Below, piece by piece: positions 10,192-22,042 of a DNA stretch of 64,000 nt. Location of the stretch: positions 4,402,001-4,466,000 of the forward strand of contig NC_063017.1 of assembly GCF_020509005.1 (NCBI RefSeq), given 5' to 3'. Made by a program: the position numbers and the translations under genes. The notes under the pieces were generated by a model, which was not told where the DNA came from, did no database searches, and worked only from the letters and a program-made list of their open reading frames with translations. Position 1 is the first letter of the stretch; each line of letters starts with the position of its first letter. The DNA comes from Fulvia fulva. Taxonomy: Eukaryota; Ascomycota; Dothideomycetes; Mycosphaerellales; Mycosphaerellaceae.

Positions 10192-11345
10192 ATTGCCTTG
10201 TTTTTCGCTAGTTTCCGCTATAGGCATTCCGCACTATACGATAGGTAGTGCCCCGGACAGTTCGCGTACCGTCTCGTAGTCGATATATAGTCCCTAGATA
10301 TATAGTCTCCTATATAGTTCGAGTAGGCCTACTTATTTGTATACGTGTAGGTTTAGTGTCTATACTATTAGCATTTGAAGCATTAGAGGACACGAAAGGA
10401 TAAGGAGTACTTTTCTACTATCTTAAGGCTATATTACTAGACTAGGCCTTATTCTATCGCTAGATCCGCCGCTTTCGCGTCTTATAGCTATACTATTAGC
10501 GCCGAGGCCTTCTTACCTTCTAGCCATTTCCTATAGAGCCAAGTCGCCTTCTGGATTAGAGAGTTAAGAGTGACCGGGTTGTCCTCTTAGAGAGCGCGTA
10601 GGTAACCCTAGTTAGTTAGGTCAAACTCCTTAGGCATGTCGTAGACTAGGATCGTGAATTGTTTCGTTAAGACCTTCGCTAATACCGCAACCTTAGATGC
10701 CTACTATAGCTATGCCTCTAGGTACCTCCTAGTAGTAGTAGAGCTAGTATAGATCTGTAGAGTGCCGTTAGACTATTAGTTCACTACGACCACCCCTAGT
10801 TAGTTAATTCGTTAGGCGAGCTCCTTATTCGATAGCTTCGTAACTTCGGCCTAGTCTTCCTTTACTACAATGCGGATCGTAACTATATCGTACGTTAGAC
10901 GGGGGCCTAGTATCGATGCCGCGACCGATGCCTAGCTATAGGGGTGTTGATTCCGGGTGGCCTTACTAATCGCCTAGGACGTCGTCCTCATTTCTTGTTG
11001 CCCTCGGTAATACGATAGTACAAGCGCCGTGCGTAGCTAAGTGATTATTACCTGTAGAGACCGGTAAGGGAGCTGATCGTTAGTTTCTATACTTTTTGCG
11101 TCCTCTATAAGTTGCTACTAGTTGTCTTAGGGGGGCTTCGCCTATAGGGCCGTAGGCGCCGTTAGTGCCGTAGCCTAGGCTACTATTGCCTAGGAGTTGC
11201 CTAATGTAGCTAGGCACCTCCGCGGCGTTTAGAGCTAAAGAAACAGGGTGAAGAGAGCTTCAAGCTGTCCAGATTAAATAAGGTAGAACTCCCTTAGTCC
11301 TAGGGGTAGTAGCCTGCTTTGTATATCGTTAGAATGGCCTTAATA
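10192..11345 (-). pseudogene. LINE-X copy 1, 5' part with RIP-mutated ORF1
   Basis: The sequence aligns base by base with 42655-44075, with many CA/TG-to-TA differences between the copies. Read on the minus strand it gives ORF1-like peptide with stops, including a recognisable LVYDMPKEFDLTN and LRALREDNPVTLNSL. Both copies end at the same place on the right (near 11345 and 44075), which I take as the LINE 5' end. ORF2 should continue leftward beyond Copia-2 and Copia-1, off the window. This is a different family from LINE-A to LINE-D. Confidence 0.6.
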
Positions 11346-14300
11346 AGAGCTTTCGAATATGTCTTGTTTTAGCGTAGAGATCGATGAGCCGACGCGTCGA
11401 GTAGGTAGGGTTATCTTGAACTATAATAAGAACTTAGCCTAACGCGCTTGTCGCCGATTTAGCTACTTTGTCTTTATAAAGTATTCTAGGTTCTTATAGT
11501 CGGTATAAATCTTGACTAGCTATAAGTCCTTATTATCTACTTCGTAGGCGAGCTCGGGTCTCTATTCCTTAAAAGCCTTAATGATAGCTAATAGTTCCTT
11601 ATTATAGATTTCATAATTACACTCCTATAGACTCAACTTCTTCGAGTAGAAGGCTATAGGATATAGTATACCCTTCTCGTTATACTATAAAAGCACGCCG
11701 GCGTTTACAAAATCTAAAGAATCTATCTCTACTACCGTTTCCCTGCCTAGTATATAATATACGAGCATGCCGGCTTTACTAAACGTAGCTTTCAAATTGT
11801 TAAAGGCTCGTTAGCAATCTAGTGACTATTAAATCCTTCTGTTCTTATAATTGCTTAGTCCGTCCGACTTAGTCAGGTTTATAAGAGGAGTAGCTATACG
11901 CGAAAATGCTTCAATAAACCGCCTATAGAAGTTAGTAAATCTAAGGAAGGCCTACACATCCTTCAGGTTCTTAGGAGCTTCCTATATCTAAATACATTCG
12001 AGTTTCTCGGGGTCTATCTCGATACCGTTAGGGGTTATAATTAGCCTGAGATACCTCACCTTCTATTAGTAGAATTCGCTGTTATCGATGTCTACTATAA
12101 GTCCTATATCGCGTAGCTTAGTAAGAACCTTCCGTACGTGTTTAATATACTCCTCTAAGGTATTACTAAAGATAAGTACGTTATCTAGGTAGGCCGACAT
12201 AAAGTCGTCTAGGTGTTCTTATAAGACCTTATTAATATATAATTAGAACGATACTAGTCCGTTACACAAGCCGAATAGTAGCACTAGACACTCGTAGATG
12301 CCGTATCGTATCGTAAACGCCGTTAACTACTCGTGCCCTTTAGCTATCCGTAACTTGTTAAAGGCTACTATAATGTCTAGCTTCGTAAAGTACTTCTTAC
12401 CGTATATACGGTTAAGCGTCTCTTATATCAAGGGAATCGGATACCGGTTCTTAATAGTGATCGCATTTAATCCTCTATAGTCGATATAAATACGTAGCCC
12501 ACCTCTAGGCTTACGTACTACTAGTACTAGTATAGGAGACTAGCTCGTCTTTTGCCCTACTTTCCGTACCTTCCCTTTAGATATTTACTCGTCTAGTCAT
12601 TTCTTAACTGCCTCGTTCTCCTTCTTAGCTAGGCCGTAGGGCTTGCGGTATAGTGGCTCTTATAGACTATTAGGCTTAATATGAATCTTATGATCTACGC
12701 CTAGTCGGTAAGGTAGGAGTCCTTTATAATCCTTAGCTAAGAAAGCGTCCGTAATATCGTAGTATATCGCTAGCAACTTCTCCTTCGGGTTATAATTGAA
12801 CTGCTTGTTTAAGAATTAGTCTAGATTATTAGTAGCTATTACACTTAGCTTAAGCTCTCCGTCGTCGCTCTTACGCCTAGTAGGTATAATATAGAAGTAC
12901 TTAGCCCTAGGCCGGTACGCGTACATTCCCTACGCGCGTTAAGAAACGCCCTAGTAGTCCACTTCTTTATCGTCTATGTCTTCTAGGTTATATAATAAGA
13001 CGTTCAGCTCCGCCCCTCCTACTATAAAGCTCGCTACTTCTCTAGTAAAGGGCTCTAGTCCGTATCGTACTAGTGCCTACTTCTTCTTCTCGCGATAGTT
13101 TAGGGATTATACTGTTATCGATGTCTTATTCTATAGATAGTGATCAAAGTAGTAATCCGATCTCAATACCACCTCGCCTGTCTCCTAGAAGATGTTTAGG
13201 TTATACGCTATAAGCTACGGTAGGCTAAAGACGATGTTATATTCGAGGTCGGTGACGTAGTATAACATTTACTCGTAATAATCGCCGATAACTACGTCTA
13301 TAAGGGCCGCGTGTATAATCTGCCGTATAGTAGCCGTTCTATCTCCTAGTGTTAGTCGTCGGCTTTACGTCAAAGGGATCAGGGGTATTATATATTTACG
13401 TATGAATTTCTAGTTAAGAAAGAGAGAGGTAGAAGTAGAATCTATAAGGCCTCGAGCCTTTCTATATTATATTATTACGGGTAATAATATATAAGGGTGT
13501 ATAGCTAGCTATTGTTTATCTAGTACGTATACCGATATCTTAAGCTCCTTACTATAGTCTGTTACCGTCTCTTACATTCCGTGTCTCTTAATCTTATACT
13601 CTTTCTATCCTAGGAAGTTCGGGTAACCGCTATCTACTACGCTTAGGTAGCGGTCGTACTATTTCCCTACTACGGATCGGCGGCTAGGGAACTAAGGTTC
13701 GCGTTCGGATTCGGCGTAGTATTACGTAGACGCGGTAGGCGATAGTCGCTATCGTACCTATATATTAGGTATTTAGGGTTAGTCGATACGTAAGAACCTA
13801 TACGGTAGCGGTAGTACTTACCCTACTTCTTAAGGTCTTCGCACTACTTACGGTTAAGCGTAGGCAGGTTCTATAGATATATTAGTAGATCCTCCTTCTT
13901 CTTAGTACTAGCGTACTATAGTAGGCGCTATACTAAGGTACCTACTACACCGGTAGCGGTACTAGTAACTACGTTACCGTTATTCTAGTTATTCTAGCCG
14001 CTATTACCGTTCGAGTTACTATTACTACGGGGGCGCTCCTTCTACAGGTATAGTCGATCTGTCTCGTAGAAGCTCTCGTCTAGTACGGTACACTCCTCGA
14101 TAACGTCTTATATACTATCTAGGCGGCGGTCGACTTTACGGTCGCCGAAGGTCTTAATAAAGTACTTACGGTTTAGTCGGTTACGGAACAGTATAAGCTC
14201 GGTCTTATCGGTCTATAATATCTAGGCGCGTAACTTCGAGTAGCGTGTATAGAAGGCTATAAAGGTTTCGCCTTGTTCTTACTTATAGGTAGCAATATTA

Positions 14301-15938
14301 ACTATAGCCTTAGTTCCTTTATTACGTATACTATATTAGCGTGTTATCTAATCTAATAACTCTTCTCTAGTCTTAAACTCGTTAAAGGACTACTATCTAG
14401 GCATAGGGATCCTCGGCTTAATGCTTCGCTAAGGATTACCTTACGTCTACCTATATACGAAGCGTAGACTATCTGCCTTAGTACGGAAGGTTACTATAGT
14501 TAGCTTTAGGAGAACACTACTATACTAGCTATCGAAATTAGGGTCATTATTGTTCTTAAAGTGCTTAGGGTTAGGTACACCCTTACCGATCTCTATACCG
14601 CGAGTAAGGGTGCGGTTAATAGTAAAGAGACGTTCTAGAGGGTCAACTAGTAGTATCTAGGTACGGGTGTTACGTATTCTCGAGTTACGACTATTGTTAG
14701 GTCCTAGTCGCGGACGGTCGTTATCACGTCCTCGGCTATTATTACTACGGTTATAGTCGTCTCTATCGTTATTACTACCACCGCTACCGCCACCTCTACT
14801 AGTAGCTTCGCGATACCTACGTAATAGCTACTCGAGTAAGGTCTTACGTAGGCGGGAACGAGAGGGTCGGCGGCCTAAGCGGCCCCTACCTCCGTTCTAT
14901 ATAGTGTCTCCTACCTTAAGCCGAGCCTTTAGGTCATCGACTTCTTATTATAGGGCCTAGTTCTTTACCTTAGCATCTTATGCCTTCTTCTTCTCCTTCT
15001 CGTAGATCTCGCTAAACTGCTTATATAGGTTATTAGCTTCCTTATATTTCTTCTCTAGCTCTTATAACTTAGCTAGGTCGTAATCCTTCTTACTCTTAAG
15101 ATCTACTACTATTTTCTATATAATAAGCTCTTCACTTCGTAGTATCTTATAGATACGGTCGTATTCGGTGTATAGCGTAGTGTACTAGGTGTTCTAGAGG
15201 TCGTTAGCTCGCTCTATTATATCGAGTTGTCTACCCTTAGTAATCGCCGTATTAACTACTTATAGTACGAAGTCGTAGGTAGTCTTCGGGTGTTAGGATA
15301 TAAGGGTCGTAAGGTTATCTAGGGTGACATTCTAGTATTCGGATACGAGAATGTGTTCTGCCTCGTTAAGTAATAGATACACCTCGTCTAGGTCGCTACC
15401 TAGGTTCTCTTCGAGCTTAAACTCGAATAGTTCTATAAAGTCAATCTTACTACCTTCTTCTCGCTCGAAGGCCTTCTAGTAAGCTTTATTAATCTCTTGT
15501 TATAGCGCGATACCGGTGTCTACTATAACCCGCCGGTTGTCGTCCTATGTCTAACTCTAAGGGAAAGAGGAGAGGTCGGGGAAAAGAGATATACGCTACT
15601 TACTTTTACCCTTAGGCTTAGGTAGCGGTAGTATGCCGCTATTTGTTATTTATAAAGTTATATTGTCTAGGTTTAGGGGAGGCGTAACGGTACCTATATC
15701 CTAACTATCTACGAGCGCGCGACTACCTACTAATAATGTCGCTACGTTACGTTCTCTAGGTATCTACGCGCTATACGCCTTACCGTGTTCTATATTCTAA
15801 TACGACTCTACGCGTTCTCGAGTTCTACGGTTCTATCTATTCCTATTATTACGCGTCCCTTACCTAGATCCGCGATCTAGGTAGGGTAGTAGAACAAACT
15901 GTAAGGGCGCGCGTATTATAGGGTCCGAACGAGATAGT
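11346..15938 (-). pseudogene. gypsy-1 gag-pol relic, heavily RIP-mutated
   Basis: No long frame survives, but conceptual minus-strand reading recovers Ty3/gypsy landmarks. Gag is around 14000-14400 (GETFIAFYTRYSKLRA), reverse transcriptase near 12200 (DDFMSAYLDNVLI, matching the usual YLDDVLIY block), and RNase H near 11550-11660 (AFYSKKLSL then NYEIYNKELLAIIKAF). The integrase is missing because LINE-X copy 1 enters at about 11345. Stops are mostly TAG/TAA at expected Gln or Trp codons, which fits CpA-to-TpA mutation on both strands. The strand and superfamily are firm; domain edges are approximate. Confidence 0.75.
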
Positions 15939-16083
15939 TGTTATTCTACGAAGCTACGAAAGAGGAGCGCGAGGCGCGGCGAAGTTATAAAGTAAAGCTA
16001 AGCCGCGCTAACCCGATACGGAAGGTCCGCGGTTTAGACGGGCCGACGTAGCTATAGTAGGGGGTCGCGGGCTGCCCGTAACA
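15939..16083 (-). repeat. gypsy-1 5' LTR (probable)
   Basis: The 145 bp segment reads TGTTATTCTAC...CGTAACA on the plus strand and lies immediately upstream of the minus-strand gag region. The flanking sequence at 16084 belongs to a copia relic. Its partner is not in the window, so this rests on TG...CA ends and position. Confidence 0.45.
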
Positions 16084-16734
16084 CTCGTAGTAGTATATAA
16101 AGGCTTTAAAGAAGCTCTCCCGATACCTACGGTCGTACCTAGACCTAGGTCTTATATATAGAAAGGGAGGGGGTAATCTCTAGGGATACTCGGACTCTAA
16201 CTACGCTATAGACAAAGTAGATAGAGTCTCAATTCTAGGATACGTATAGTTTCTTTATAGATCACCTATATCCTAGATAAGTAGGAAGTAGAAGTCTATT
16301 ATAACATTAATAATAGAAGCTAAGTTTATAGCTATAAACGTAGCCGTAAAGTAGTTACAATTTCTTGCTACTATCCTTAGGGAAATAGGGTGCCTAGAAC
16401 TAGTAGGAAAGAGCTCTTTCTAGCCGAGTATAAGGGCAAGCAAGGGCACTATTAACGAGCTAAGGCTAGTTAAGCTTATAGGTAATAACTAAGCCGCTTT
16501 AATACTTATTAAAGATGCCTATATATATAAAAGGTCAAAGTATATTAATGTTATATATAACTATATTAGACATCTCTAGTAGTAGAAGAAGATTGTAGTA
16601 GATTACTACTATATAAAGGATATAGCTACTAATAGGTTAATAAAACCCCTTAATAGCTAGTAGTTCTAAAACTTTATAAGGTAGCTCTAGCTTACGTAAA
16701 GAGATTATAGGAGACTATATAGCCTAAGTAGGAG
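16084..16734 (+). pseudogene. copia-3 relic: end of RT and RNase H
   Basis: Plus-strand reading parallels Copia-2 9280-9955 residue by residue with TAG/TAA at Trp and Gln codons. It has KALKKLSRYLRSY, then GYSDSNYAIDKVDRVSILGY, then IIEAKFIAINV. It ends at a purine-rich stretch before an LTR start TGTTAAGA. The 5' part of this element is missing because gypsy-1 enters at about 16084. Confidence 0.75.
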
Positions 16735-16887
16735 TGTTAAGAATATATAGGCCGTAGGACAAGTATATAGGTATAGGTGTGTTATATGACTAGATCACGT
16801 AACTAGGGTTTACTAGCCTATAGGCTAGTAAACATCCGGACACCTAGTATCTACCTATACTAATATCGGCGATACTATATATAGATA
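16735..16887 (+). repeat. copia-3 3' LTR, left portion
   Basis: The LTR starts TGTTAAGA after the copia-3 polypurine tract and is cut by LINE-A. It appears to resume at 22043 and may end near 22105 (TACTACTACA). It contains an inverted repeat: TACTAGCC TATA GGCTAGTA near 16810-16830. Confidence 0.4.
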
Positions 16888-17078
16888 GATAGATATTTCA
16901 TTAAGCTGTTGTAGTGCCCTTTGGCCTATGCAGCTATGCTATCTTGTTTTTTGTATATATAGAGGGGAAACCGTGTTGGTGAAAACCCCTCCTCCTTCCC
17001 GCCTGTCTTTTCCTCCTCGTTGTCGTCTTAAATTTCCCTTGTTAGGGGTACGCTAGTGTCATAGGCCTGCCCTGATGA

Positions 17079-20000
17079 CTACCCTATCTACAACCCCCCT
17101 CGCTTCCGCCTCTTGTCTATCCACTCCTCCGTCTCGCTCGCGAGGCTAAACTGCTAGAGGTATCCCTGCTGTAGTATCCACCGAGAGATTCGGCGAATGT
17201 TGCCTTTGTCCCTAATAATTGACTTGTAGTCTCTCCTTCCCGCTTGGTGCCTCCAATTTCCCCTACCTCTCGCCTACTACGGGCATCGTAGTAGCATATG
17301 TTCTGGGTTTTGCGATGGGTAGCCACACTGGCAGGCTGGGCTATAGATGTCTAGTGCGCGTCTCCTGAACAGGTAGGCCCTTAATCCAATGTGTTCGGAC
17401 CTGATTTGGATCGCTATGCTTGCTTCGGCCCTTATCAGGTCCCTATATAGCTAGTAATTATGTCTCTAGAAGGCTCGGAGCGCTATCGGGCCTGTTGTCT
17501 TAGGGGGCTTCCTTTTCCAGTCCTGCTCCCATAGGCAGCTCGCTATCTGTTCCGCTAGGTTTTGGGTCTTGGCCTTGCTCCCGCCGGCCTGGCGAGTCCT
17601 ACGCTCCTCCTCCTTTCGTACTAGCCATTCGGTGCTTGTCTGTACGGCCGTAAAGGTAGTAAGGTCATCCTCTTTTTGGCTTGTCCTATATCCTGCCCCT
17701 CTCCGGTAGCGGCTTTCTATCTTATTCTTTGCCTCCTAGATCGTGGTTTGTGCTAGGTAACCTGTGGTCTTTGCCGCGTATTGAATTCTTATTCCCCGGA
17801 TGTACTGGCCGATTGGTGGTATTCCTGTCTCCATTTCTACCGTGCTTGTTGACGTTGTCTTGTATGCGCCTAGTACCCTACGTAGGTTCCCTGCCTGTGT
17901 CCTGTTTAGGGGTTGCTCTATCCGTTTCGGGATCGGCTTGCCTGCGCCTCCTGTTCCCTAAATCTGTGCCCCGTACAACATAGCTGGTCTGACGATCGCC
18001 TTATACATTACTCTTGCCTTGTCGAATGTTGCTCCCTATGTAGATGCCGTAAGCCTCTTTATCGAGGCTTCATTGACTTGCGCTCGACTCTAGGCTTTCT
18101 TAATCTGTACATTCTAGCTTAGCTTCGGGTCGAGCTAGATCCCTAGTACTCGTAGCTCCGCTAATGGCTTGGTCTCGTAGCCTTGGATTCTTACCGCCGC
18201 CTTCATATTATAGTGTGTTCTCGCTTTGCTGAAGTGTATAAGTTGGTACTTTTTAGGGGCGAACCGGGCACTATGCTTCTTTGCCCACTCCTCGCATTTC
18301 TTGTGCCTATCTTCAAGGAGGCGACAGTTCTCTTCTGTCGAGTCTGACCAGGCTAGGATGTTTGTATCGTCTACGAACCCCGATGCTAAGGTTTGCGGAG
18401 AGGTGAGTAGGGGGATTAGATCCGACATAAATATCAGAAACAGGATAGGGGAGAGAGTAGATCCCTGAGGTATTCTAGTCTCTGCCTTCACCGGGTCGGA
18501 CGTGTACCTTCCTAGGACTAGGTATGTCGTCCGTTCCTAGAGAAAGGAGAAGACGAACGACGTTGCCTACTAGGGGATGCCTTTCTGCTGTAGGATATGT
18601 ATTAGCCTTTGGTGTGAGACGTTGTCGAAGGCCCCTACGATGTCGAGGGATAGTAAGGACGCCGCTCGGTTCCTGCCGTAGTGCTAGAGGGTCTGAATTT
18701 GCTCCGTAATTAGCTCCATTGCTGTTAGTGTCGATCGCTGGCTTCTTCCCCCCATCTGTGTTGCTAGGAGTACGTGGTTGTCCTCGGCAAGCTGCGTAAG
18801 TCTCTGGGCTACTATCTTTTCTAGGACCTTCCCTATCGTATTTAGAAGTGCTATTGGTCTGTACGACTTGGGCTGAGTATAGTCTTCCTTCTATAGCTTG
18901 CGTAGCACTACTGTCATAGACTCTCTGTACGGCTTCGGGTGATACCCTAGCCGTAGGCACGCGGTAAATAGGTTTGCAAGGCTCGGCGCGATCTCTTCTC
19001 TACACTCTTTTAGCAGTACGTTTGGTATCCTGTCTAGGCCTAGGGCTTTTCGTCCCTTTAGCTTACTTATGACTCCTATTACTGTGTTAGAGCTAACCGC
19101 CTAATCCATGTCTAGGGGTTCCGGGTATGTGCTCGGGTCGATGTCCGTAAGGTCTGCCTCTACTTACGTCGAAAAGAAATGGTCGGCTAACGCTTTTGCC
19201 TTGCCCCGGGGCGTAGCCTAGGCAATCCCTTCGCGGTCTACGATTAGGGGGAAGTGAGGGGCTTGTTGCTCTTCAGGTAGTCGTGCCCATTTAGCAAGTC
19301 TCCACATCTGTTCCGGGTTTTCTATAACGAGCCCGATCGTCGCTCTCTAGTCCTGCAGCTTATCGCGTCTTATCTATGCCTTCTTCTCTTGTGTCGCGTA
19401 GCAGTATTGCTCCCACGTCTCTTAGGTGTGCTCCTTCGTCCACTGTCGCCTTGCCCTTCTAGCCTCCCTTACCTTCGTAGAGCATTTAGGGGTCTAGAAG
19501 GCCTTCTGCTACGTTGAGGGCCGGAGTAACGGCGTATATTGTTCCGCTACTTGCTATATGACCGAGGTAATCTGTTCCGCTGCTTAATCTAGCTAAGCTG
19601 TCGTCTCGAGTTCTCTATGCTATAGTAGGTTCGCTATTAGGAAGCCTCTTATGTCGTCCTAGCGTGCCTTCTTCCAGTTACGGCGTGGTTCGTTTACTGG
19701 CTCCTCTATCGCCTTCACCCCTAGCGTCGTTTGGATAGGGATATAGTCTGAGGAGGCTTCTAGCGCGTAGTTCGGTCGGCATTAGACTAGTCTCTCTTCA
19801 AGTTCTCGTGATAGAAAGCATAGGTCGATCGTGCTTGCACTAGTACGGGCCTTCTACGTCTCTGTTCCCTTTGGTGTTACTAAGGCTATTCCGTAGCGTG
19901 CGGTTATGTCCAGTAGCTTCCCCCCTAGAAATGCGTACGGGGGAGTGAATTCGAGTCCCTACTATAGGTGGTGGAGGTTGAAGTCGCCGAGGAGTACTTG

Positions 20001-20432
20001 CTTCGTGTCTTAGCTTAGGGTCCGCTCTAGGTGGGCGAGGGTTCCTAGTTCCCTACTCGTCCGACCCCGCGGTGGCGGGTTATAAACGTTATAGATCTGG
20101 ATAGGGCCTTATGTCGTGTCGATCTGGATTGATGTTATGTCTCCTAGGTTGCCCTGCTGCGGTAGTATAACCTTCCACGACTCAAGGTCTATAGTCTTGC
20201 TTACGTATATACATGTCCTCGGGATGACGCCTCGTTAGCCCGCGATTACGGTGTGGTATCTCCGGTCATTACAAGTGGCTAGGAGTCCTACGTAGGGGTT
20301 GATCCATAGTTCCTGTACCGCAATAACGTGGTGCCGTAGCGGGTCTAGCTCTTATAGAAAGTGGCGCTGGACCTTGTCCCTACTTTTGTTTACGTTGTAC
20401 TGTACGATAGTGATGTCGTCGTATAGTATCAT
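17079..20432 (-). pseudogene. LINE-A ORF2 (endonuclease / reverse transcriptase)
   Basis: The frame from the ATG at 20432 to the TAG at 17079 has no net shift but several internal stops. It parallels LINE-D ORF2: endonuclease start VQYNVNKSRDKVQ, then reverse transcriptase with IPQGSTLSPILFL and GFVDDTNILAWSDS in an open stretch at 18135-18491. At the end LINE-D reads TTGCAGACAAGGTAG while this copy reads TTGTAGATAGGGTAG: CAG became TAG and ACA became ATA, direct CpA-to-TpA changes. Its start overlaps the ORF1 stop by four bases (ATGA). Confidence 0.85.
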
Positions 20433-21778
20433 TCGTTATCCGTGAGGTCTATTTCCGTGCTGACCTGCTGTGTCTCCTAAGCCTATATCTCGCTGTCCGG
20501 CTGGCCCTAGGGCCGCTAGGGCGCCCTAAAGATTCGCATTTGGCCTAGTTCGTTGGCAGCCCGGTTAAGGTGTCGAGGCCTACCGGGAGGTAGATGCGTT
20601 TGCGGTTAGGTTCCCTTGTTCGTCTCTTCTGCCCTCTTCCTTTTGCTCGGCTCGAAGCCCTTGTATACGGTAGGTCCCTCCTGCTGTCGTTAGGGGTACC
20701 TAGCTAGTGTAGAGATCCTTGCTTGTCTCGCTCGTTCTTGTGCTGCTATTCTAGCCGGGCATTGGCTTGAATACGCTAGGTGCCTTCTGCCGCAGCATGC
20801 GCACCTGCTCTCCTTTTTTGGGCATTCCCTTCCCTAGTGTGGGCCTGCGCAGTGAGGACACCTTAGGGTCTTCTCCCCGCATTTTGAGGCTATGTGACCG
20901 TACTGTTGGCATTGGAAGCATTGTAGTACCCTGTGGCTGCTCTGATAGATCTCCGTGTCCATTCTCTCGCAGTTCCAGAATAGCCCATTGTCTAATATCT
21001 GGTTAGCTTGTTCCGCTGTCTCTACCCAAATAATAAGCGATGAATGCGTCTTTTCTCGGTCTACTGTCTTGTGCAGCTATGCCGCCTTCATTAGTCGTAC
21101 TCCTAGGGAGGTGTTCTGGTTCTATACTTAGAGGTGGGGAAGGTCTTCGACCTTGAATGTCCTAGGGACCCCGTGGGCGATGACGGTATACTATTAGTGG
21201 GAGACTCGTGCCGACTTCGCGACTTTAGTAGTCCACTCCTTATAGGTCTCTAGCTTTCGTCTATCAGACTCTTGTGCGGTAAAGAGTCTTACTACGCCTG
21301 TTGCCTCTACCCTCGCCCCAACTACCTCCTTTTGGCCGATTCTGTCGACAATCTCCTTGCTTGTTAGGGCTGCGATTTCTTGTTTCTCCGCCGGATCAGT
21401 AATGTATAGGCGTACCGCCTTACTTGCCTTCGGAGGGGGTTGATTCTTGCCTACTGCTACTATTGCCTATATAGTTGGTTTCCGGGCTGCCTTCTATGTT
21501 ACTTGTTGGATTGTCTTCGGGATTTGGTATGATAGCGCTTTTAGCGCTCCTAGTAGCTGTGCTATAGTGTTCTTATATGCCCGGGCTAGGTGTTCGTTAT
21601 CCCCTAGTAAGTTCTCCGCCTCCGTATATAGGGTCGTCCACGCTGTGTTGTTTGTCGTTAGCCTCTGCTTTCTGTATAGTGGGCCTTGGCTTGTGTCCTA
21701 GGTTTTTTCTTGGTTTGTTCCCCGGTTTGACTCTTGGTACAGAATGTTCGTAAGGCTATAGCTCTCGTTGGTTGCCAT
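20429..21778 (-). pseudogene. LINE-A ORF1 (Gag-like, zinc knuckles)
   Basis: The frame runs 450 codons from the ATG at 21778 (MATNESYSLTNILYQ...) to a TGA at 20431-20429 that overlaps the ORF2 ATG. It matches LINE-D ORF1 in layout, with a Cys/His-rich zinc-knuckle region around 20800-20950. RIP stops break it. The product would bind the LINE RNA. Confidence 0.75.
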
Positions 21779-22042
21779 CCTTCGCTGTTGCTCGGGGTCG
21801 CGCTTCCTAATTGGGCAGTTGTCCTCCGCAACTCCGCAATTCTAGGGTCTGCCTTCAGGGGAAGGGGACCTCGGTTTTGGGGTTTTTTTGTATCACAATT
21901 GCGCCGCCGCTAGCGTAGGCGGGTCGCTACTGCTTGAGTAGATTGCTCGTCTTGATAAGGGCTATCGATTGAATGGTCCTCGTCCTAGTACCCGAGATAG
22001 GTCGTTTTTACTACGGTGTTAGCTAGATACTATATATAGATA

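Larger units (their letters stand above)
16888..22025 (-). mobile_element. LINE-A, full-length RIP-damaged non-LTR element
   Basis: The minus-strand element carries two ORFs, homologous to LINE-D, and a 3' tail of tetranucleotide repeats (read on plus as GATAGATAGATATTTCATT). A 17 bp target duplication, GATACTATATATAGATA, lies at 16871-16887 and 22026-22042. The target was the copia-3 LTR. About 250 bp of 5' untranslated sequence precede ORF1, longer than the 66 bp in LINE-D. Confidence 0.85.

Noticed and set aside
10192..16083. Possible CRISPR-like or satellite array because of the repeated TATAG/CTAG words
   Set aside because: No regular spacing; the words arise from CpA-to-TpA mutation.
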